The notes below the pieces were generated by a model that was not told the DNA's origin, did not search any database, and saw nothing but the letters and a program-made list of their open reading frames with translations. A stretch of 8,359 bases of DNA from Porphyromonadaceae bacterium (GTDB lineage: Bacteria > Bacteroidota > Bacteroidia > Bacteroidales > Tannerellaceae), in NCBI GenBank assembly GCA_003517945.1, contig DOZP01000095.1:1-8359 (forward strand), given 5' to 3'. Each line of letters starts with the position of its first letter. The stretch's first letter is position 1. A program made the position numbers and the translations under genes. Below, piece after piece: positions 1-7,931 of the stretch.

Positions 1-1045
1 TGTCTTCGCATGCATATTCGCCCAGCTTAACCCAGCCGTCTTCTCCTGCCAGGTCGTCCGGCGAAGGTTCGTCATTCCGGCCCCAGAGCGTAATTTTTTC
101 AGGCAGTCTGATGTCATACGTCAGACCGGCTTCCAAATCATAGACGGACGCCCACAAAGAAAACCGGCTGACCGGCGCTTCTCCGCCCATATCAAAAGCC
201 ATCCAATGCGGATAAGCAGCAGATGCCTGCGTGTGCCATCTGTTTCCATAATTACCGTCGAAAGCATTCTTAGCCGCATTATTACCCGAATCATGTTCAT
301 TCGAAAAGCCCACTACCTTTATTTCGGATTTTATCAACGGATAATCTCCGGGATAGGTAAGCTCTCCGTCCCTGTAGGGTGTGTAAAATATATCAAGCGC
401 CACTTCATCCGGTATATAGATCGTGCGGTACGCCGGCATCGTACCGGGTTTCAGATCCGTTATAACCGTATTTTTTTCCGATAGGGGAATATGCAGCCGT
501 ATTTCCTCGTCCCGCTCGTTCGTATACAGCACTTCCGTATACCGGGCATCCGACGATTCGTCCATACCGGCCCATTCCAGCACCTTATTTCCGTCTTTAT
601 TCCTGCTGATAGAAACAAGGCGCCTGTTAATCATGGCGTTTTCGTATTTTTGCCCGAGGGAACGTCCTGATACTTCATACGGTAATGATCTGTTTCCGTA
701 TTGATCCATATTGACCACATTAAACAAATAGCTTTGCTCCGGCAGGTTCTCAACGATTTTATAAAACACGCCGGCTTTGTTACCAATGTCAAGATCCGTC
801 GAATCGGCATAATTATTCCAGTAAATACGAGCCGTTTTTACCCGGTTGGTATTTATGTACAATTCGAACTGCACGCGCTCTTTGCCGGCTCCTATCCATA
901 CGGAGTCCGGCATGGCCGCATAGGTAATCTCTCCTTCGTTCAGGAAACGGTCGCTTAATTCATTCATTTCGGAGCATGACACGCACCACAGGCAAACCAG
1001 TATCCCCGACATATAAATTATTTTCATTACATTTCTCATATACAT
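1..1045 (-). CDS. DUF4998 + F5/8 type C surface lipoprotein, 3' end missing
   Basis: The frame is open from the ATG at 1045 to the left edge: 348 codons, C-terminus off the window. Residues 1-24 form a lipoprotein signal peptide: short basic start, hydrophobic core, and a lipobox ending in WCVSC with the lipidated Cys at 24. Residues about 35-215 fit the DUF4998 family (GEITYAAMPDSV, IYWNNY, then an NVVNMDQYGNRS stretch). From about residue 240 a discoidin/F5-8 type C fold begins, with the typical AFDGNYGNRWHT motif (261-272) and WMAFDMG. The likely role is binding glycan at the outer-membrane surface as an accessory binding protein of the SusCD system; this is inferred from family and position. 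The first ATG is 9 bases after the stop of the upstream gene. In-frame ATGs at 1039 and 1027 also leave an intact signal peptide, so the exact start is open. No catalytic residues are evident in the visible part; an enzymatic domain beyond the edge cannot be excluded. Confidence 0.85.
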   Translation of the reverse strand, partial: MYMRNVMKIIYMSGILVCLWCVSCSEMNELSDRFLNEGEITYAAMPDSVWIGAGKERVQFELYINTNRVKTARIYWNNYADSTDLDIGNKAGVFYKIVENLPEQSYLFNVVNMDQYGNRSLPYEVSGRSLGQKYENAMINRRLVSISRNKDGNKVLEWAGMDESSDARYTEVLYTNERDEEIRLHIPLSEKNTVITDLKPGTMPAYRTIYIPDEVALDIFYTPYRDGELTYPGDYPLIKSEIKVVGFSNEHDSGNNAAKNAFDGNYGNRWHTQASAAYPHWMAFDMGGEAPVSRFSLWASVYDLEAGLTYDIRLPEKITLWGRNDEPSPDDLAGEDGWVKLGEYACED

Positions 1046-1054
1046 CTAATTTTA

Positions 1055-2260
1055 TTATTTCCGTACTGCCGATGGCCTGTTATCTCCGTAAAGTTCAATC
1101 TCCCCTATCTGAAAATTAGCGCCGTCAGACCAGGTTCGCGTTACATATATCCGCAAATAACGCACAGGAGGATTATTCGGATCATTTACAAAATCTTCCC
1201 CGTTTTTAGCCACCGCTTCATCCTCCAGTGAAACTTGCCCGTATGGATATCCGGATGGCTTTACGGATTCACAATCCATGAGTTTGGTCCATTGATCCCA
1301 ACCTTCTTTCGTAGGATCGAACTCCGCGCATCCCCAGACTTCAAAATGCCTGAGATTTCCTTCCGCATAGACATACGCGGCGTTCGACGTCCGTTGAAAC
1401 AAGCGCAAACGGCTTAACTTGGCTACGACCCCCATATCCATCGAAATAGCTTGCGGCCATATACCGGTTCCCGCCGGCGAACTGTAACATGGGTCTCCCC
1501 CGTTATTTCCGTCCCATATCCGGTGAATATCATAATCCGAATTGTAAGGCTGGATATCCCCCGGAGTTGTTATTTTCGCAAACTTCAGCTTATCAAATTG
1601 CGTCTCATAAATAGGTACGATCGTATCATACTTCACGTCACTCCTGTTGCCCCAATGATCCTGTATATACGTGCGGAAATAAAAAGGAATCGTATCCATC
1701 CCCCTGATGGAACCTTTGCCGGCCGCCATGGAACTATAAAACGTTTCTTTCGGCACATACTCCTTGTTATGATCTTCTATCTCCACATTAACCGCGATAT
1801 CCGCCCGGTTGGGATTATTCCATGTAACCAATAATCCCCCGAAGTCAGGCACCACGTCAAGCGTTTTTGCTACGGAAAGAACATCCGGGGTAAGCGGTGT
1901 TATGGTTTCGGTATGTGGCTCGGACTCATTACGGCTTTTATCTACGGCGATCAGTCTTACCTGATACCGTATCGTATCGCCAAATCCCTGTATAACCAAC
2001 GAATCGACAAAAGCGGAAGCTTTCGCTTCGACTTCCGTTTCCCCGTCAATCGAATAAATCGCTTTTATACACAACAAATCTTCGTCCGTAGGAAGCGTAT
2101 AATGAAAAACCGCCCCTCCCGCAATGTTTCTGACATTCACATCGGCGACCTTTCCGGGGGGAATCTTATCTAAAGGCTGCTGTCCTACAGGCTCTTCGTC
2201 TCCGCATGAAAAGAACAATACAATTCCCGCCATGACCAGAATATTCAAATAATCGTTCAT
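1055..2260 (-). CDS. DUF4959/DUF5126/DUF5000 surface lipoprotein (putative glycan-binding)
   Basis: A complete 401-residue protein. Residues 1-19 are a lipoprotein signal peptide (GIVLFFSC, Cys19). The acidic GDEE that follows resembles the lipoprotein export signal that sends Bacteroidota lipoproteins to the cell surface. The domain order fits a common family next to SusCD pairs: DUF4959 at about 21-125, DUF5126 (fibronectin-like, with VTWNNP and RTYIQDHWGNRSD) at about 126-220, and a C-terminal DUF5000 discoidin-like domain at about 240-395 with RIWDGNNGG near 248 and the closing FQIGEIELYGD strand. Domain names are from pattern recognition, not a search. It lies 36 bases after susD and 9 bases before the next lipoprotein gene, so co-transcription is likely. 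The ATG at 2260 is preceded by an A-rich stretch rather than a Shine-Dalgarno site, which is normal in this phylum. The expected job is surface binding of the imported glycan; the ligand is unknown. Confidence 0.9.
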   Translation of the reverse strand: MNDYLNILVMAGIVLFFSCGDEEPVGQQPLDKIPPGKVADVNVRNIAGGAVFHYTLPTDEDLLCIKAIYSIDGETEVEAKASAFVDSLVIQGFGDTIRYQVRLIAVDKSRNESEPHTETITPLTPDVLSVAKTLDVVPDFGGLLVTWNNPNRADIAVNVEIEDHNKEYVPKETFYSSMAAGKGSIRGMDTIPFYFRTYIQDHWGNRSDVKYDTIVPIYETQFDKLKFAKITTPGDIQPYNSDYDIHRIWDGNNGGDPCYSSPAGTGIWPQAISMDMGVVAKLSRLRLFQRTSNAAYVYAEGNLRHFEVWGCAEFDPTKEGWDQWTKLMDCESVKPSGYPYGQVSLEDEAVAKNGEDFVNDPNNPPVRYLRIYVTRTWSDGANFQIGEIELYGDNRPSAVRK

Positions 2261-2296
2261 ATTTTCTTATTTTATCGTTAAACATACCCGTAAAAA

Positions 2297-4234
2297 TCAC
2301 CAGCCATAATTCTGGACAAGATTCTTATTGACAAATAAATCGGCATCCCGGATCGGCCAGAAATAATCTTTCACGGTAAACCTCGCCGACTCTCTCCGCA
2401 ACGAGAGAACCGTATAAAAATCTTCCGGAACATCCCCCATTATATTCCATCCCTGAGGATCTTCGTTATATACATCTATCTCCTTCCATCTGCGTATATC
2501 CCAGAAACGTTTCCCTTCCAAAGCAAGTTCGATGGTGCGCTCCCGGTGTATGATATCCCTCCGTCCGTCTTTTGTATTGATTTTTCCCGGATTGATTGAA
2601 TATTTTGTCCACGAATCCGCAATTCCTTCCAGTCCGGCGCGCTGACGGATCATGTCCGGATAACCGAATACTTCGCCTGCAGAGCCGTCCGCTTCATTCA
2701 ATGCTTCGGCATACATCAGGTATAAATCGGCCAGCCGGAATACGGGGAACGGAAAATACTCCCAGGTGGTCCTGTCATTCTGCTGCGTATTTTTATAATG
2801 GCTCATCTTTTTGGCTCCGTATCCCGAAATACTATTCGCTTCCCCGGCCTGGAAACCGGAAACCTGCGTATTCATAAACTCGCAGTGCTTTACATCCTTA
2901 AACGTATTGTATCCGGCTCCGAAATAAATGCCTTTGTCAAAAGCGATACTTGCATAGAAACGGGGTTCGCGGTTGTAATGCAGGTAAACCGTTTTTTCAC
3001 CTTCCTTTACATAATAAATTTCTTCTTCGCCTTCGGATGGTTCGGGACGGATGACATACCTGTTCGGATACCAGTTGTTCGTCTGCCATTCCTTGTCTTC
3101 TTCAATAGGAACGCCATTGGATGAATAATATTTGTTCACCAGATTCAGGGTCGGAGACCATTCGCTGGTGACGCCCGACAATGTGGTGGGGTTCATCCGG
3201 ACAATTCTGGTAGAGGCGTCTCTCGCCAGAATACCGCAATCGTTATTCGTTGCGCCCCATATCAGTTCCGAGTTCCACCGGTCGCAAACCGCCTGCCTGT
3301 AGTTTGTCTGCAATTTGATCCGTTCATTTTCGTTCATCAGCAAAGGATCGATCTGATTATAAAGCCTTAAACCTTGCTCATGACAGGCATTAATCGCTTC
3401 CAGACAGGCATCCGCCGCAATTTTCCATTTGTCCGGGTCATAGGTCTGGGGAAATAATTGCCTCCCCTGGTTATCTTTCACGCCCGAATAATCGGTATTG
3501 CCGTTGAACAACGGACTTGCCGCAAAAAGTAAAACTTCGGCTTTCAGCGTCATAGCCACCAATTTATGAACCCTGCCGGCTTCCGTTCCTTCCACGATAT
3601 CCTGTGCATCAGGCAGATCGGCCGTAGCCTCATCCAACAAACGAACGATATAATCCACCACATCTTCGATAGGCTCCCTGTATACCTGCACTTCCTTGAC
3701 ACCGGCTGAAACCGGTTGGTTCACATCGAGAATAGGAATCGGGCCGTATTGTTTCATCAGGTAATAATGATAGTAGGCTTTCAGGAATTTAACCTCAGCC
3801 ACCCATCTCCTGCGCATATACGGCATCAGGTCCTGAACGCCGTCTATATTTTCAAGGAAGATATTACAATCGCGTATACCGACCCACAATGAGCGGTTTC
3901 CATCCCATGTACTCATAAGCGGACTATTGGCGTTCTGCTCTCCCCTCGTAATTCTGGCGCCTCCGTAAATAACAAATCGCGTACCGGACTCCAAGATAAC
4001 ATACCGCTGTGCGGTCTCATCCGATCCGGTCATCGCCGGGTCGGCCTGTATATCCCCCACCTTCGGCCTGTAACTGTAACATCCGTATAAATATTTCTCC
4101 GCCGAAACACGATTCTTGAATGCATAATCGATTGTTGCCACATTATCCGGAACAACATCCAGATAATCACAAGCGCACGCGGCAAACAACGTACAAACAG
4201 AAAGGATGGTATTTTGTATTATTTTTGTTTTCAT
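2297..4234 (-). CDS. RagB/SusD family nutrient-uptake outer-membrane lipoprotein
   Basis: SusD-like proteins are surface lipoproteins that cap the SusC barrel and bind the glycan. I start at the ATG at 4234, giving 645 residues. The frame extends to a TTG at 4258 that overlaps the susC stop, but the ATG gives a compact signal peptide and a normal 20-base gap. Residues 1-22 are the signal peptide with Cys at 20 and 22; Cys22 followed by DYLDVVPDN matches where SusD proteins are usually lipidated. The N-terminal tetratricopeptide-like SusD domain covers roughly 23-220. The C-terminal RagB/SusD region carries FRLADLYLMYAEALNE (from about 499), then RERTIELALEGKRFWDIRRW (about 564-583), both hallmarks of the family. 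It is somewhat longer than many SusD proteins. It is paired with the susC-like gene upstream and followed by two further surface lipoproteins, the usual core of a polysaccharide utilization locus. Substrate unknown. Confidence 0.96.
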   Translation of the reverse strand: MKTKIIQNTILSVCTLFAACACDYLDVVPDNVATIDYAFKNRVSAEKYLYGCYSYRPKVGDIQADPAMTGSDETAQRYVILESGTRFVIYGGARITRGEQNANSPLMSTWDGNRSLWVGIRDCNIFLENIDGVQDLMPYMRRRWVAEVKFLKAYYHYYLMKQYGPIPILDVNQPVSAGVKEVQVYREPIEDVVDYIVRLLDEATADLPDAQDIVEGTEAGRVHKLVAMTLKAEVLLFAASPLFNGNTDYSGVKDNQGRQLFPQTYDPDKWKIAADACLEAINACHEQGLRLYNQIDPLLMNENERIKLQTNYRQAVCDRWNSELIWGATNNDCGILARDASTRIVRMNPTTLSGVTSEWSPTLNLVNKYYSSNGVPIEEDKEWQTNNWYPNRYVIRPEPSEGEEEIYYVKEGEKTVYLHYNREPRFYASIAFDKGIYFGAGYNTFKDVKHCEFMNTQVSGFQAGEANSISGYGAKKMSHYKNTQQNDRTTWEYFPFPVFRLADLYLMYAEALNEADGSAGEVFGYPDMIRQRAGLEGIADSWTKYSINPGKINTKDGRRDIIHRERTIELALEGKRFWDIRRWKEIDVYNEDPQGWNIMGDVPEDFYTVLSLRRESARFTVKDYFWPIRDADLFVNKNLVQNYGW

Positions 4235-4254
4235 CTTATCTATCTTTAAATTTT

Positions 4255-7200
4255 TCAAAAACCTAACTGGATCCCCACGTTAAATACTTTCTGGACCGGA
4301 TATCCCAAACCGTTTCCGCGCATTTCCGGATCCCACATGCCGAATTTGCTGAATGTCAACAGATTTGTCCCACTGAAATAAACGCGTAAATTTGCGATAT
4401 ACGCTTTGGAGGCAACATGTTCCGGCAATGTATACCCCAGTTCAACCGATTTCAGGCGCATAAAAGATCCGTCACGCATAAACCAGGTTGACCGTTTCTG
4501 ATTATTCTCTACAACGGTTGGAGAAAGGCGCGGCCACATAGCGTATACATCCCGGTTCGCTTCCGACCAATAGCTGTCGGCAAAGGCTTTCAGTAATCCC
4601 TGTTGCCCTTCCAGAAAAGGGGTCACATCTACTTTACCGTTATTCCAGTCATTGGAAGTTTCGAGCCAGAACGAAACCCTTGCATTTCCCTGAAAGAAGA
4701 ATGAGAAGTCAAACTGTTTATAGCCGGACGACAATCCGAAACCATACGTAATTTCAGGCGTCGTAGGGTATCCGATCGGAGCCATATCCAGCTCGGTAAT
4801 TTTTCCGTCGCCGTTCAGGTCCTTATATTTAATATCCCCGGCTTTATAGTTTCCGAACTGCACCGGGGAATTGCGGACATCTTCCTCGTCGACAAACAGA
4901 CGCTCGGCAATATACCCCCATTCCTGTTTGATCGAATAGCCCACATGCGATTTCCACGGAGCATCCGGATAATCCGGTTCTTCATATACTTTAAACTCGC
5001 TTTTGGCAAATGTAAAATTAGCCATACCACTTACCCAGGCATCTTTATTGAAAGAATGGTCCAGGTTGACCGAAATATCCGTTCCGTGGCTGAACGCTTT
5101 TCCCACATTGGAGCGGGTAACGGCCTGAAGTCCCATTGTGGAGGGGATAGAAGCCCTGTCCATCAAAATATTAGACCGGTCTTCACGGAAATATTCCGCC
5201 TGGATATTCACGCGGTTGAACAGGCCGACCTCTGCCGTCACGTTAAATTTCTTCGAAGTTTCCCAGGTAATCAGGTCATTGGCATACCTGGATACGGAAA
5301 CCCCTCTTTTGGCATTCGTGTCAAAACTGTTTCCCAACGTGCCGAACCAGGAGCGGTGATCGTCGCTATTCATATTTACGTTAGACAGATAGAAAAAACG
5401 GTCATCCGCGGTTCCTATGGCGTCATTACCCGACAGCCCGTAGGTAGATTTCAGCTTCAGGTTGTTCACGATTTTCCGAAGTCCCTCGCCATAGAAACCT
5501 TCATTGGAAATGATCCATCCGATCCCGGCGGAAGGAAAAAAGCCAAACCGTTCTTTTCTCGAAAAACGTTCCGAGCCGTTATAGCCGAAATTCGCTTCAA
5601 ACATGTAACGGGAATCATACGCATATGTCACACGGCCGGCCAGGTTCATGTTGCGGTAAGGTAATGATTTCTGCAAATCTCCGGCATTTCCTCTCAGCTC
5701 ATTCCGCATTGTAAATACCAGCAAGCCCCCTACGTCATGTTTATCCTCAAAAACACGAACCCAATTCAGGGCGCTCTCAAAATAAGTAACCGCACTCACT
5801 TCTTTAGGCCCTTCGGAATAAGACAGGTAATCTGTGCCCGTCTCTTCATTCAGAGGAGCAAGGATGTAGGTATCCGTCTCCTTATTATAGGTACCCACCG
5901 TATAATAAAACGGGTCATATTGCCTCACCACATCAAAATAAGAATACCGGCTGGTATTAAACAAGGCTCTCGCGGAAAGCCCTTCCGTGATGAAACCAAG
6001 ATCCTGTTTCAATTCAAAATGAGCCCCCATCTGGCTCTCGGAAGATTCCTTATACCCCCTCACCATTTCTGCGTACGGATTACGATACTGCATATTGTCA
6101 TAATTACCGAACAGGATATGCTCCGCGTATTGATTGGCTTCGTCCGGCGGAAAATAAGCCGGAAACAATACCGGATTCGCGTGCATCACCATGTAATAAA
6201 TACGGTCGCCACCCTGCGGAGGACCTTTGTAATCGTCAAACGCTCCCGAAAGACGTACAATCGCTTCCGTTGTCGGAGTAATATTGATATTTACGTTCGA
6301 ACGCAACATATACCGGTTAAGCCGGACATTATTGTTAAAATTATTTTTCTTGTCGACTTTCAACACACCGTTATCATTTATGACAGTACCCGCCAGGTAA
6401 TAACGCGCGACCTTCCCGCCGCCGGAAACATTAAAATTCAACCGGTGATTATTGGTAAAATCTTTGAACAACATATCATACCAGTCGTTGGCAGGATATA
6501 CATAAGGATTTGTCCCGTTGATCGTATGCTGGATCTTATGTTCCGAATACATCAGTTTGCCGAGGGGGTCTCTTGTCCGGATCGCTTCGTTATGCAGGCG
6601 CATATAGGTAACCGGATCGGCCATCTTTACATTTTCGGTAGGTTGTGAAAAAGCCTCTTCGAACCGGATATTGATTTTGGCTTTCCCTTCCCTGCCCTCT
6701 TTGGTAGAAATGAGAACCACCCCGTTCGCACCCCTCGAACCATACAGGGCTGTTGCCGTCGCATCCTTCAATATGGAAAACTGGGCAATATCATCCGGTT
6801 GCATCCGGGCCAGGTCCGTCGATGTAGACTCTATATTATCTATCAGGATCAGGGGTTCCGTTTTATACCCGAAAGTCGTTACGCCACGGATAAAAAATTC
6901 GGCATTATCTTTTCCCGGCTCCCCGCTTCGCTGTTGAGCGATAATACCGGACATACGACCCGCCAGTGACGTCGTCAGGTTACTGGAAGGTATTTTCAGA
7001 TTATCCGGATTAATCGAGGTAATAGAAGCTACCACATTTTTCTTATACTGCCTTCCGAAAGCAACAACCGTTACTTCGTCCAGCATACCGACCGTTTCTT
7101 TCAACGCAACATTTATTTCGTTCCGGTCTCCGACTACAACCGTCTGGCTCTGCATGCCGATATACGAAAATATAAGTTTTTCCTCATTACTTACCTCTAT

Positions 7201-7452
7201 CGAATAAGAACCGTCGATATCGGTCGATACGCCACGCGTGCTACCTTCTACGGCAACGGCAGCGCCGGGTAATACATCTCCGCCTTCTTCTCTTACTACC
7301 CCTTTCACTGTTTTTCTGGATTGATTTTCAATCAACACAGTAGTTGCAAAATTCTCCGCACCGCACACTCCGGTTATACAAAACACCAGTATACAGTACC
7401 GGAAAACCCGGAAAAAACCGCAATACGGCAGCCTTCTTTTTATTTTTTTCAT
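4255..7452 (-). CDS. SusC/RagA family TonB-dependent outer-membrane transporter
   Basis: This is the outer-membrane channel that imports glycan captured by its SusD partner, powered by TonB-ExbBD. I chose the ATG at 7452 (1065 residues); the frame runs on to a TTG at 7476, but the ATG begins a normal basic signal peptide (MKKIKRRL, hydrophobic stretch, probable cleavage after VCGA near residue 32). A CarboxypepD_reg-like domain covers about 48-117 (VKGVVREEGG, DIDGSYSIEV). A TonB-box-like segment EVTVVAFG lies near 126-133. The plug domain follows and includes the SusC/RagA signature ILKDATATALYGSRGANGVV (about 227-246). The rest is the beta-barrel, with the frequent acidic loop DLNGDGKITELD at 878-889 and a terminal Phe (GIQLGF) as expected for barrel insertion. 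There is no STN domain between signal peptide and carboxypeptidase-like domain, so anti-sigma signalling through this protein is unlikely. It is first in the operon, with its promoter expected in 7453-7700. Confidence 0.97.
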   Translation of the reverse strand: MKKIKRRLPYCGFFRVFRYCILVFCITGVCGAENFATTVLIENQSRKTVKGVVREEGGDVLPGAAVAVEGSTRGVSTDIDGSYSIEVSNEEKLIFSYIGMQSQTVVVGDRNEINVALKETVGMLDEVTVVAFGRQYKKNVVASITSINPDNLKIPSSNLTTSLAGRMSGIIAQQRSGEPGKDNAEFFIRGVTTFGYKTEPLILIDNIESTSTDLARMQPDDIAQFSILKDATATALYGSRGANGVVLISTKEGREGKAKINIRFEEAFSQPTENVKMADPVTYMRLHNEAIRTRDPLGKLMYSEHKIQHTINGTNPYVYPANDWYDMLFKDFTNNHRLNFNVSGGGKVARYYLAGTVINDNGVLKVDKKNNFNNNVRLNRYMLRSNVNINITPTTEAIVRLSGAFDDYKGPPQGGDRIYYMVMHANPVLFPAYFPPDEANQYAEHILFGNYDNMQYRNPYAEMVRGYKESSESQMGAHFELKQDLGFITEGLSARALFNTSRYSYFDVVRQYDPFYYTVGTYNKETDTYILAPLNEETGTDYLSYSEGPKEVSAVTYFESALNWVRVFEDKHDVGGLLVFTMRNELRGNAGDLQKSLPYRNMNLAGRVTYAYDSRYMFEANFGYNGSERFSRKERFGFFPSAGIGWIISNEGFYGEGLRKIVNNLKLKSTYGLSGNDAIGTADDRFFYLSNVNMNSDDHRSWFGTLGNSFDTNAKRGVSVSRYANDLITWETSKKFNVTAEVGLFNRVNIQAEYFREDRSNILMDRASIPSTMGLQAVTRSNVGKAFSHGTDISVNLDHSFNKDAWVSGMANFTFAKSEFKVYEEPDYPDAPWKSHVGYSIKQEWGYIAERLFVDEEDVRNSPVQFGNYKAGDIKYKDLNGDGKITELDMAPIGYPTTPEITYGFGLSSGYKQFDFSFFFQGNARVSFWLETSNDWNNGKVDVTPFLEGQQGLLKAFADSYWSEANRDVYAMWPRLSPTVVENNQKRSTWFMRDGSFMRLKSVELGYTLPEHVASKAYIANLRVYFSGTNLLTFSKFGMWDPEMRGNGLGYPVQKVFNVGIQLGF

Positions 7453-7457
7453 AGATA

Positions 7458-7465
7458 CAAATTTA
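7458..7465 (-). promoter_or_regulatory. Candidate -7 box of the susC operon
   Basis: The minus strand reads TAAATTTG here, an exact match to the Bacteroidota -7 consensus TAnnTTTG. No TTG lies 19-21 bases upstream; the nearest is 27 bases away (7495-7493) or 8 bases away (7476-7474). It ends 5 bases before the susC ATG, so use of this box would give a nearly leaderless transcript. In AT-rich DNA a chance match is quite possible. Confidence 0.25.
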
Positions 7466-7603
7466 ATATTTAACAATAAGGTAAAATAACCGCAATTTAC
7501 TTCGTTAATTATTTTTCATAGGCATACATTCATCGTGTTAAAATTAATAATAAAATAATCGTTATTTCGCTCAAAAAAAATAAATCATTACTTTTACAGA
7601 CGC

Positions 7604-7611
7604 CAAAGATC
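7604..7611 (-). promoter_or_regulatory. Alternative -7 box of the susC operon
   Basis: The minus strand reads GATCTTTG followed by GC, one mismatch from TAnnTTTG and close to the frequent TATCTTTGC form. It would give a leader of about 145 bases before the susC ATG at 7452. No clear -33 element sits at the normal distance; the nearest upstream TTG is about 26 bases away. Confidence 0.22.
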
Positions 7612-7871
7612 TCATTTCTGATATATACATATGTTCTCAATATGATACAAATATTATAAAAAATGATATTTAAAAATAATAATTATATACACGGTATCCG
7701 TTCATAACTTATTGATTTCAAATCGGAATTACAGCTAATGATTGCAAAAACAAGCCTGTCAAACAGCTTTTATCCGAAATATCATTCGTGTTACATTCGC
7801 ACCCAAATCAGTCAATAAATAAGTTAGTACATTTTTTAACGAAAAAAGAAGTAGTATTTGAAATAAAAGTA

Positions 7872-7880
7872 TTTACTTTG
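7872..7880 (+). promoter_or_regulatory. Candidate -7 box in repeat unit A
   Basis: The plus strand reads TTTACTTTG, followed by TGC, similar to the Bacteroidota -7 element (TAnnTTTG) with one mismatch in the 8-base alignment (TTACTTTG). No TTG -33 element is found at normal spacing. The box recurs at the same place in unit B, which is the main reason to list it. Confidence 0.28.
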
Positions 7881-7888
7881 TGCTAAAC

Positions 7889-7908
7889 GAGGTGGTGAAA
7901 TGAGGTGA
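7889..7908 (+). other. Shine-Dalgarno plus two-codon minigene, unit A
   Basis: GAGGTG at 7889-7894 is complementary to CACCUC near the 3' end of bacterial 16S rRNA. Five bases later comes ATG AGG TGA (7900-7908), a Met-Arg-stop reading frame. Spacing is good for initiation. Whether it is translated is not known; the same arrangement recurs in unit B with a different stop codon. Confidence 0.35.
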
Positions 7909-7914
7909 AAAGTA

Positions 7915-7923
7915 TATACTTTG
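7915..7923 (+). promoter_or_regulatory. Candidate -7 box in repeat unit B, nearest the plus-strand gene
   Basis: The plus strand reads TATACTTTG followed by CAC. It resembles TAnnTTTG but with one extra base between TA and TTTG, and the TTTGCAC end is typical of Bacteroidota start regions. Transcription from here would begin near 7930 and give a leader of about 45 bases before the ATG at 7976. No recognisable -33 TTG is present. Confidence 0.33.
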
Positions 7924-7931
7924 CACAAAAT

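Larger units (their letters stand above)
7453..7864. other. AT-rich divergent intergenic region without a gene
   Basis: About 410 bases of very AT-rich DNA separate the minus-strand operon from the plus-strand repeat and gene. I see no convincing ORF, tRNA or strong hairpin. It should contain the promoter of the susC operon, but no box here has both a good -7 and a properly spaced -33 element. The best -7 candidates on the minus strand are TAAATTTG at 7465-7458, only 5 bases before the susC ATG, and GATCTTTG at 7611-7604, with one mismatch to TAnnTTTG. Short palindromes such as ACATATGT (7627-7634) and GATTTCAAATC (7714-7724) are within chance for this composition. Confidence 0.7.

Noticed and set aside
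206..958. Three plus-strand open frames of 85-93 codons at the left end
   Set aside because: They overlap the minus-strand DUF4998 lipoprotein, which has a lipobox and F5/8 type C motif; the plus-strand products show nothing recognisable.
4808..4843. Acidic DLNGDGKITELD loop in the SusC-like protein as an unusual calcium site
   Set aside because: This EF-hand-like sequence in the late barrel region is common in SusC-family transporters, so it is not special to this locus.
4945..5664. Plus-strand open frame of 239 codons opposite susC
   Set aside because: Shadow of the SusC-like gene; no domain, signal peptide or plausible start context.
5737..6648. Long plus-strand open frame (303 codons) opposite susC
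   Set aside because: It lies wholly inside the well-supported SusC-like gene on the other strand, has no recognisable domain and a composition rich in Arg, Ile and His as expected from the reverse complement of a coding frame.
7714..7724. Short perfect palindrome GATTTCAAATC as an operator or terminator
   Set aside because: Arms of five bases with no loop room in an AT-rich region; expected by chance and with no partner copy.
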